Shown: positions 1 to 5,375 of the stretch, piece after piece | Position numbering within the stretch: position 1 is the stretch's first letter | How the letters are laid out: each line of letters begins with the position of its first letter | From: JBBAEV01 sp041655735 | GTDB taxonomy: Bacteria > Bacillota_I > Bacilli_A > RF39 > UBA660 | Assembly: GCA_041655735.1 (NCBI GenBank) | Contig: JBBAEV010000050.1 | Location: forward strand, 1-5,375 | DNA: 5,375 bases | Direction of reading: 5' to 3' | Notes under the pieces: model-generated | Told to the model about the DNA's origin: nothing | The model's input: only the letters and a program-made list of their open reading frames with translations | The model's database searches: none | Position numbers and translations under genes: made by a program

Positions 1-7
1 GTGTTAT

Positions 8-10
8 CTA
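8..10 (-). other. Probable premature amber stop in pglZ
   Basis: The codons read CAA TAC TAG ATA ACA on the minus strand. The stop falls just after WCEGQY, where PglZ relatives continue with a hydrophobic residue and then the strand leading to the (S/T)DHG motif. One base change, for example TTG to TAG, would create it. The remaining two codons (Ile-Thr) are in the same frame and suit the family, but the window ends there, so continuation is not proven. Confidence 0.6.
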
Positions 11-1651
11 GTATTGCCCTTCGCACCACTGAGCAATCTGATTATGCATGCCAACAGAGCCGAGTTGCATACCATGCATGATTTTGTCAACTTTATCGAC
101 CACTAGACCGACGACCTTGGTCTGGGACGGGTTTATTAAATTGTCCAGAATAGCTTCAACGTCCCCATCTCCTAGACCACGTTTATAAGCCACATCAAGT
201 TTAGAAACTCCTTGCCCTTGCCAGAATTGTTTCCATAATTTTTCTTCGTTGTTAGTTGAGTGTATTGAAGATGGGAAATAGATAGGAGGTTTTCCAGAGA
301 AAATTGATTGGCGAGACACCGAGGTAAGCGTTGGAATCCAAGCAAAAACAGCCGTTTCACGCATAACAATCTTGCTATTTTGCGTTTGAAGTATATTTCG
401 AACTGTTACCCATTGGTCCAAAGAGAGCCCGTCAATAACCACCAATGCTATACGATTGTTGGTTTGATCTTCCAAGTCTCGAGCCAGACGCCGAGGCACG
501 TGATGTAACATTACGGGGTTTGATGGGGGTAAATTTATCAAGCTGGCATAATGGGTCTCCAACCAATCGGCAAAGAGTCCATTAAACATATTACCAATCT
601 TTTGGTATTGCTGCTTATAGTGTCCACTTTGTTCTCTATGAATTAGCGCTGAAAGTTCGGCCCATTTCATAGAAAATGTTATCCAATCAGTATATCTTGA
701 CTGTAATGACAACTGAGAAGCCTTAATAAGCTCAAAGAGGCGAGAAATTCTGAGTTCTTCGCTATCATCCTTAGATACTAAAATACCACTTGAGATCCAA
801 GAGTTTTTCTCTATTTCTGAATAAGAGAAAGATACTGGTATCAGCTTGCCTTCAATGAACAAGTTGTCGACATAGACTCGAATATCATGATGATCGAAAG
901 GAAGGTTGGTAGGACCTTCAATCTTCAATCCGTAGGTTGATGAATTTTCCTTAGCCTGACCTGTATGCTGCAGGCTTTCAAGGAATATTGGCCAGCGCTC
1001 CTGAATGAAAGTAAAAAACTGTTCAGCATCGGGTACTATTTTTTTTAGTGGCCAATCTTTGAAATTCCTACTATTTTCAAGCACTTCAACTAGGCGGGCT
1101 GTTAATACAGGTGGAATAATTGTGTTCCCATAATGTATACGTAATAGAGAACGAAGAAGTTCTACTTCAGTAGAAATCGGTTCTGCAGCAACACTAAAAA
1201 CATGCCTAAGGATAAAATCCTTGGTTGCATTGTCTCCCATACGATCGGTTGATGTTTTCTTTTGGGCATCAAACAATAAATCCAAGAGGCTACGGTCGAG
1301 CAGTTCAACAACGGGATAACTCATATTTGGAAACAGGTCTCCTAGACTAAAGGAAAGTTTTCTCCCAGCCTGAAAGAGATCAAAAGGAAGAAACTCCAAC
1401 CCTGTTTCCTGTAACCTCAGAATAACTACAAGATTGGTTTGCTCTCCTCGGTCCCAGATAGAACGATATTTTGATTCATATGCATATCTGAATTCTATGG
1501 AATCATTAAACTCAATAAGATCAAAACCTCGTTCACGAAGTTCCATTGCTAACTTTTCCTCAGTAAGTAAGCAATCAGGATCAGAGACTAATGTTAGTTT
1601 AGTGACATTCGGGACAAATTCCTGAAGAATGGTGTTTCGCCAATTATTCAC
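8..1651 (-). CDS. pglZ: BREX PglZ alkaline-phosphatase-fold protein, cut short by an in-frame TAG
   Basis: A 547-residue product from the GTG at 1651; an upstream ATG at 1663 would add four residues. GTG is preferred because GGAGGTG sits 3 bases before it, the ATG has no such signal, and MNNWRNTILQEF fits how PglZ proteins begin. The N-terminal half (SDPDCLL near 23-29, then FRYAYESKYRSIWD) is typical of BREX-3-type PglZ. The phosphatase-fold part begins at VVIDGLSLDQW (404-414, metal ligand Asp407), followed by IPTLTSVSR (439-447) carrying the likely catalytic Thr/Ser, and VVDKVDKIMHG (517-527) with Asp and His ligands. The family then normally has W..G.L...L, a (S/T)DHG metal motif and about 100 or more further residues. 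Here the protein stops at WCEGQY, so that motif is absent. PglZ is a required BREX component of unclear biochemistry, so this copy may be a pseudogene unless the TAG is read through. It overlaps the helicase stop by 8 bases. The expected length is recalled from the family, not measured. Confidence 0.85.
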   Translation of the reverse strand: MNNWRNTILQEFVPNVTKLTLVSDPDCLLTEEKLAMELRERGFDLIEFNDSIEFRYAYESKYRSIWDRGEQTNLVVILRLQETGLEFLPFDLFQAGRKLSFSLGDLFPNMSYPVVELLDRSLLDLLFDAQKKTSTDRMGDNATKDFILRHVFSVAAEPISTEVELLRSLLRIHYGNTIIPPVLTARLVEVLENSRNFKDWPLKKIVPDAEQFFTFIQERWPIFLESLQHTGQAKENSSTYGLKIEGPTNLPFDHHDIRVYVDNLFIEGKLIPVSFSYSEIEKNSWISSGILVSKDDSEELRISRLFELIKASQLSLQSRYTDWITFSMKWAELSALIHREQSGHYKQQYQKIGNMFNGLFADWLETHYASLINLPPSNPVMLHHVPRRLARDLEDQTNNRIALVVIDGLSLDQWVTVRNILQTQNSKIVMRETAVFAWIPTLTSVSRQSIFSGKPPIYFPSSIHSTNNEEKLWKQFWQGQGVSKLDVAYKRGLGDGDVEAILDNLINPSQTKVVGLVVDKVDKIMHGMQLGSVGMHNQIAQWCEGQY

Positions 1652-4523
1652 TACCACCTCCATTAACGATGTTTAATAGTAAAAGCGGTCGCATTTCTGG
1701 TACAATTAGTTTAGCTGATTGGAGCTCGCTTCGCCACCGTTTTTCGTCTTCATCAAGTTTGGCTTTTCTGAATTGTCTTACTTCAGGTAAACCCAGTCGA
1801 TTAATTGCTTTCCGCCGTGAAGCAAAAGCAATCATGCCACGTTCTTCTTCCCGAGCTATCGCTACAAAATGAGTATCCCGCATAGAATCAAAAATCTCGT
1901 GACTAGCTTTTTCGGCTACTGGTAAAAGTTTTTCTCCAGCTGTGAGGGATTCCTCCGAATTTATCATACTTGTGATAGTAAGGTTATTGGTTAACAACTG
2001 ATCCCAGATATGCCGTGCAGTTGGGATGAAGAGTTGGCCTTCTTTGCTCATAAAAACACAAATATAACTTCGTCGTATGAGTGGAATTCTCATTTGTGAG
2101 CTAGCTAGGTGTTGAATTGACAATCGAATTTCAAAAAGTCCCCATAGACCACGAACTGTTTTCGGCAGTCCCTTAATTGAAAGACTAGGAAGAGGCTGTC
2201 CGGGGATGAACTGGGGCAAACTCATTGCCAACCCACGAATTCGTGGATTTTCTAGAGACAGGAGAGTCCCGTCTGTGGCGAGGTCTCGAGATTGGAAAAC
2301 CCCACTTCGAACTTTTTCACCATCCGGCCATGTAAAATTCCAACCAAGCAGATCCTTTTCAATCTTGCATTTTTTTGTTTGTAGATAATGGGTCGTCATA
2401 CGTTCAATCCAGTGCGGTAAAGGATGGTTACGAAGCTTTTCAGCGGCCAGTAAGTCCGGTTCTTCTGATATTCCATATACCGCACAGTGATCTCGCACTA
2501 GGGCTATTTCATCTTGAAGGTTCTTGACCGTGCGCTCGATTTCACTATCTAAGTCAGCATCTTCCATTATAACGTGAGTCATCATCTTTTCGATCATATC
2601 TCCAGACAAGGTTGTATCAAGAATGTCATGAGCCTTATCTATGCCCAACTCTTCATGAATGATAGAAAGTTTTGTTTGCAGAACCTCCATTACCCGACCT
2701 TCAACAGAATTTTCGTAAACAAAATTGATTGCTCGGACTATTTTGCATTGACCAATACGATCAACACGTCCGATTCGTTGCTCTATACGCATTGGATTCC
2801 AAGGTAAATCATAATTAACTACCACATGGCAAAACTGGAGATTCAAGCCTTCACCACCAGCATCTGTGGAAATAAGAATTCGAGATTTATCACGGAACTC
2901 ACGTTGCGCCATACGGCGTTCATCCATGCTCATTGTGCCATTTAAAATAGAGCAGGGGATACCACGTTCCTCTAGAAATATTTTAAGCATTGCCTGTGTA
3001 GAAACAAACTCTGTGAAAATAAGAAGTTTAAGTTGATCTTCATTTTCTTCTCCCTGTAATTGGAAAATGAGGTTCATCAAGGTTTTAGTTTTTACATCTG
3101 GACCAGCAATTTCAGCTGCTCTGGCTAGATCCAGCAAGTTCTTGACTTCTGCGATTTCACTAGTTCGGCCTGGCTCATCAACTTCAACCACCAAATCCAA
3201 CTGCATCTGGCCATCCAGATCAATAAAATCCTCCAATTCTTCATCGGTTAACGATCTGTGAGTATCTTGTAGATTTTCTAGGACCTGTAGACGTCGTTCC
3301 AATGTCGAGCGGATTGCGTGGGAACTTGAGGTGACGATGCGTTGGAGAAGAACCATTAAAAATCCAATATGCGGTTTGCGATCTTTTATTGCTCGGTTAT
3401 ATCCTTGTTTGACATATCCAGTAACTGCATCATATAAAGCTACTTGAGTCGGGTTACTTTCCATTTCTACATTAAGTGTCTGTGTGATACGTGGTTTAAA
3501 TAGTGGTTTGCCATCTGTTGTTACTGCTTTGCGTTTCTCAGTTCGGATTACGAAATCAGAAACCCGTTCCTGAGTTATACTTTCTAAATCAGGAAATGCC
3601 ATTGGGTCGAGTAAGCTCATCATGCGCTGAAAGGCGTCCGACTTCCCTTGATGAGGTGTCGCTGAAAGTAAGAGGAGATAGGGTGCTACCTCTGCTAGTC
3701 CTTGTCCAAGTTGGTGACGAGCTACTTGATCGGTACTGCCTCCCATTTTATGGGATTCATCAACGATGATTAAATCCCATTGACCTTGTATGAGTCTTTC
3801 GTAGCGGTTTCGATTATATTCCTGAATTTTTTCTTTTGACCATCCTTTACGACGCATGATCGGCTTTACGGCATCAAGCGTCACGATAGCCTGTGGAAAC
3901 CGTAACCAAGGATTATAGTCGTTTTTATGAAAAGCTTCCTGGGAAGTATAATGGTACGGCTGTTCTAGGCGTTCCAAGGCATCCAAGTCGCTAGGGTTAA
4001 TTAGTGCAAAGGGTTCATTAAAATGAGTTTCCATTTCTGCTACCCACTGTATTGCTAAACTCTTTGGTACCACCACTAGAGTTCTGCGCACCCGCCCCCT
4101 CAATTTTAACTCACGCATCACCAATCCGGCTTCGATTGTTTTTCCGAGACCCACTTCATCAGCTAAAAGGTATCTCACACGATCACCAGATATAGCTCGA
4201 GATAAAGCATGTATTTGGTGTGGTAATGGGATTACATTCGATTCCATGGGAGCTAGCAACAGCTGGTCATCAGATACGCTAGTAGAACCTTCTAAAACTT
4301 CCGCCACTTTTGCAGCTGCCGAAATATATGCAATCCGATGAGCTTCTGTTTCAGGATTTAAATCAGTCATTACTGATTGCAGATCAGATTGAGGAACACG
4401 CACTACAGTATCTTGATCTGGTAACCAGATGCTACAAACAGTTTGTCCCCACAAGATTTGTTGATCAATAATCTTGCAGGTACATTTATGTAGTTTGCTG
4501 TATTTCCATAATGAATGGTGCAT
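1644..4523 (-). CDS. brxHII: SNF2/HepA-like DEAD/DEAH helicase of a BREX locus (BrxHII-like)
   Basis: A complete 959-residue superfamily 2 helicase/translocase. Visible motifs in order are: PHQIHAL near 101 (Q-motif-like, motif Q/0 region); Walker A DEVGLGKT at 122-129; VVVPKSL near 150 (motif Ia); DESH at 255-258 (motif II); LLSATPHQGK at 286-294 (motif III); LIFTEFVSTQ at 501-510 (motif IV); STDAGGEGLNLQF at 552-564 (motif V); and QRIGRVDRIGQ at 582-592 (motif VI with both arginines). All ATPase residues look intact. The N-terminal 90 residues and roughly residues 620-959 have no motif I can name; the latter is the long C-terminal extension seen in HepA/RapA-like proteins. The ATG at 4523 is favoured because AGGG lies 7 bases before it and it overlaps the preceding stop as TAATG; the next Met is residue 52. 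Because a PglZ gene follows directly, I call it BrxHII-like; DISARM DrmD is a related alternative. It presumably translocates on DNA in the cytoplasm, but its exact role in BREX is not known to me. Confidence 0.82.
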   Translation of the reverse strand: MHHSLWKYSKLHKCTCKIIDQQILWGQTVCSIWLPDQDTVVRVPQSDLQSVMTDLNPETEAHRIAYISAAAKVAEVLEGSTSVSDDQLLLAPMESNVIPLPHQIHALSRAISGDRVRYLLADEVGLGKTIEAGLVMRELKLRGRVRRTLVVVPKSLAIQWVAEMETHFNEPFALINPSDLDALERLEQPYHYTSQEAFHKNDYNPWLRFPQAIVTLDAVKPIMRRKGWSKEKIQEYNRNRYERLIQGQWDLIIVDESHKMGGSTDQVARHQLGQGLAEVAPYLLLLSATPHQGKSDAFQRMMSLLDPMAFPDLESITQERVSDFVIRTEKRKAVTTDGKPLFKPRITQTLNVEMESNPTQVALYDAVTGYVKQGYNRAIKDRKPHIGFLMVLLQRIVTSSSHAIRSTLERRLQVLENLQDTHRSLTDEELEDFIDLDGQMQLDLVVEVDEPGRTSEIAEVKNLLDLARAAEIAGPDVKTKTLMNLIFQLQGEENEDQLKLLIFTEFVSTQAMLKIFLEERGIPCSILNGTMSMDERRMAQREFRDKSRILISTDAGGEGLNLQFCHVVVNYDLPWNPMRIEQRIGRVDRIGQCKIVRAINFVYENSVEGRVMEVLQTKLSIIHEELGIDKAHDILDTTLSGDMIEKMMTHVIMEDADLDSEIERTVKNLQDEIALVRDHCAVYGISEEPDLLAAEKLRNHPLPHWIERMTTHYLQTKKCKIEKDLLGWNFTWPDGEKVRSGVFQSRDLATDGTLLSLENPRIRGLAMSLPQFIPGQPLPSLSIKGLPKTVRGLWGLFEIRLSIQHLASSQMRIPLIRRSYICVFMSKEGQLFIPTARHIWDQLLTNNLTITSMINSEESLTAGEKLLPVAEKASHEIFDSMRDTHFVAIAREEERGMIAFASRRKAINRLGLPEVRQFRKAKLDEDEKRWRSELQSAKLIVPEMRPLLLLNIVNGGGSE
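1655..1661 (-). promoter_or_regulatory. Shine-Dalgarno for pglZ inside the helicase 3' end
   Basis: GGAGGTG is a strong anti-SD match and lies 3 bases before the GTG at 1651 (5 bases from its GGAGG core). It is formed by the codons for the run of three glycines (Gly-Gly-Gly-Ser-Glu) at the helicase C-terminus. It decides the start: the ATG at 1663 lies too close to and upstream of this site to use it. Confidence 0.7.
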
Positions 4524-5375
4524 TAGACTGCCCTGATTCTAATTTGATCAAACCAATTTTTAATTTCATCGTAGCCGTCACGTTTTTTTAAAAGATCTAA
4601 AGACATGTGTCTTGCCGCATCATCATTCAACCAGTGCTTTAGAGAACGTCTTTGAATCTTTCTTCTTCCATTTAAAAGTGTTTTAATTTCTTTTTCTACA
4701 TCACAATCATCCGAAAGCTCGAAAGTTAAATTACAGTCGACAAAAGGCTGTAAAGCAGCAATAATTGCATCGATGTGAAGATAGTTTTCCATTTCTCGTT
4801 TTGAAGTTAGAAAAGCAATTGAATTATCTCCTCGTGAATTTACTTTTTTCTGGGAATCCTGATATTTATATTTTCCATTTATTAACTCATCCCTGTCATA
4901 CACATGTACCTCTGGAAGCCCGACATTTCTTAGGTAATGTTGGTTGACCCATTCTTGTAAGGTGCTTCCGCCAAGTACTACCTGGGCAACTCTTGGGTCA
5001 TTAAAAACATCAATCGCATTATCATCCTCTGCAATAAGAAGCCTATTAATATGTCGAAGAAATTGTAAATCATGTGGACCTTCGACGCAAACCAGTACCT
5101 TTGCACGCTTATCAGGAATAATACCTAGATTAGCGACTACCTGCCTGATTACATTATCATCTGCATTGCAAACTTCTCTTCCATTTTCTTTGTGAGGGCA
5201 TATGTACCGTATGGAATCAATTGGGAGAAGTGAGGCTAAACCGGGGACGTGTGTTGTTAGCATTACCTGGCAACCATCGGCTTCTGCAATAGCTTGAAGT
5301 GCTTCAATTATTTTCCTCTGGTTATCTGGGTGCTGTGCAGTTTCAGGTTCCTCTACGGCATATATTATATTTCCT
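4523..5375 (-). CDS. OLD-family AAA ATPase with C-terminal TOPRIM nuclease domain (5' end missing)
   Basis: The frame is open to the right edge, so this is the C-terminal 283 residues of a longer protein. The ATG at 5263 is not the start: the ABC-type ATPase core lies upstream of it. Numbered from the first full codon (5374), residues 3-16 are a Walker B strand (IIYAVEEPETAQHP, acidic pair Glu8-Glu9), and residues 36-44 (QVMLTTHVP) are the H-loop with His42. A TOPRIM domain follows: Glu98 in VCVEGPHD, then the acidic DRDE motif at 160-163, then KREMENYL at 182-189, typical of OLD nucleases. The Walker A part is off the window. By family knowledge it is an ATP-regulated, metal-dependent DNA nuclease, as in P2 Old and Gabija GajA. 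It ends in TAA overlapping the helicase ATG, so the two are probably co-translated. GC falls to about 34% after the TOPRIM motifs. It is not a standard BREX gene; its role as an added defence effector is inferred. An AAA-TOPRIM protein of another subfamily is the alternative. Confidence 0.85.
   Translation of the reverse strand, partial: GNIIYAVEEPETAQHPDNQRKIIEALQAIAEADGCQVMLTTHVPGLASLLPIDSIRYICPHKENGREVCNADDNVIRQVVANLGIIPDKRAKVLVCVEGPHDLQFLRHINRLLIAEDDNAIDVFNDPRVAQVVLGGSTLQEWVNQHYLRNVGLPEVHVYDRDELINGKYKYQDSQKKVNSRGDNSIAFLTSKREMENYLHIDAIIAALQPFVDCNLTFELSDDCDVEKEIKTLLNGRRKIQRRSLKHWLNDDAARHMSLDLLKKRDGYDEIKNWFDQIRIRAV
4531..4534 (-). promoter_or_regulatory. Weak Shine-Dalgarno for the helicase gene
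   Basis: AGGG ends 7 bases before the ATG at 4523, within the last codons of the nuclease gene. The match is short, so translation probably also depends on ribosomes terminating at the overlapping TAATG. Confidence 0.45.

Noticed and set aside
1039..1046. Run of eight T (A8 on the coding strand) within pglZ, a possible slippage or frameshift site.
   Set aside because: The reading frame stays open and family-like on both sides (LKKIVPDAEQ), so no frameshift is needed. Low-level transcript slippage cannot be excluded, but nothing supports a programmed event.
2366..2378. T-rich tract as a rho-independent terminator.
   Set aside because: It is inside the helicase coding frame, lies on the template side, and has no adjacent GC-rich hairpin.
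3503..3769. An 88-codon open frame on the plus strand.
   Set aside because: It lies antisense inside the helicase ATPase core, with no ribosome site or recognisable protein; it is a shadow of the real frame. The same applies to the other plus-strand frames, e.g. 308..508, 2574..2807 and 4944..5195.
5164..5200. Cys/His cluster in the nuclease (Cys-x-His then Cys about eight residues on) as a possible zinc site.
   Set aside because: Only three candidate ligands are close together and the spacing fits no zinc-finger pattern I know.
5261..5263. ATG at 5263 as the true start of the nuclease gene.
   Set aside because: It falls in the middle of the H-loop strand (QVMLTTHVP). The frame continues upstream without a stop through Walker B to the window edge.

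Overview
The window holds three genes, all on the minus strand and head to tail: a 5'-truncated OLD-family ATPase/TOPRIM nuclease (right edge to 4523), a SNF2-type helicase (4523 to 1644) and a PglZ-domain protein (1651 to 8). I see no non-coding stretch, RNA gene, insertion sequence, CRISPR array or integrase. The genes overlap by 1 and 8 bases, so they are probably one operon running leftward, with its promoter beyond the right edge and its end beyond the left edge.

The helicase and PglZ pair is the downstream half of a BREX phage-defence locus. The PglZ sequence style (start MNNWR, then SDPDCLL near residue 25, the IDGLSLDQW metal motif, and IPTLTSVSR) and the large HepA/RapA-like helicase directly before it point to the type 3 layout (brxF-brxC-pglX-brxHII-pglZ-brxA). 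Neither brxC, pglX nor brxA is inside the window, so the type assignment is provisional. The AAA-TOPRIM gene in front of the helicase is not one of the standard six BREX-3 genes. It looks like an extra effector built into the operon, comparable in domain make-up to OLD nucleases and to GajA of Gabija.

The most important oddity is at the left edge. The PglZ frame hits a TAG at 10..8, after the DKVDKIMHG metal motif but before the expected C-terminal (S/T)DHG motif of the alkaline-phosphatase fold. The frame appears to continue in register after the TAG (Ile-Thr, then the edge). So pglZ is either inactivated by a point nonsense mutation, read through, split, or affected by a sequencing error.

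The organism cannot be named. The DNA is about 40-43% GC by hand count of sampled lines, with a 34% GC dip at 4561..4920. The translation signals (a GGAGGTG Shine-Dalgarno, a GTG start, overlapping genes) are ordinary for a bacterium, and an archaeon is not excluded.
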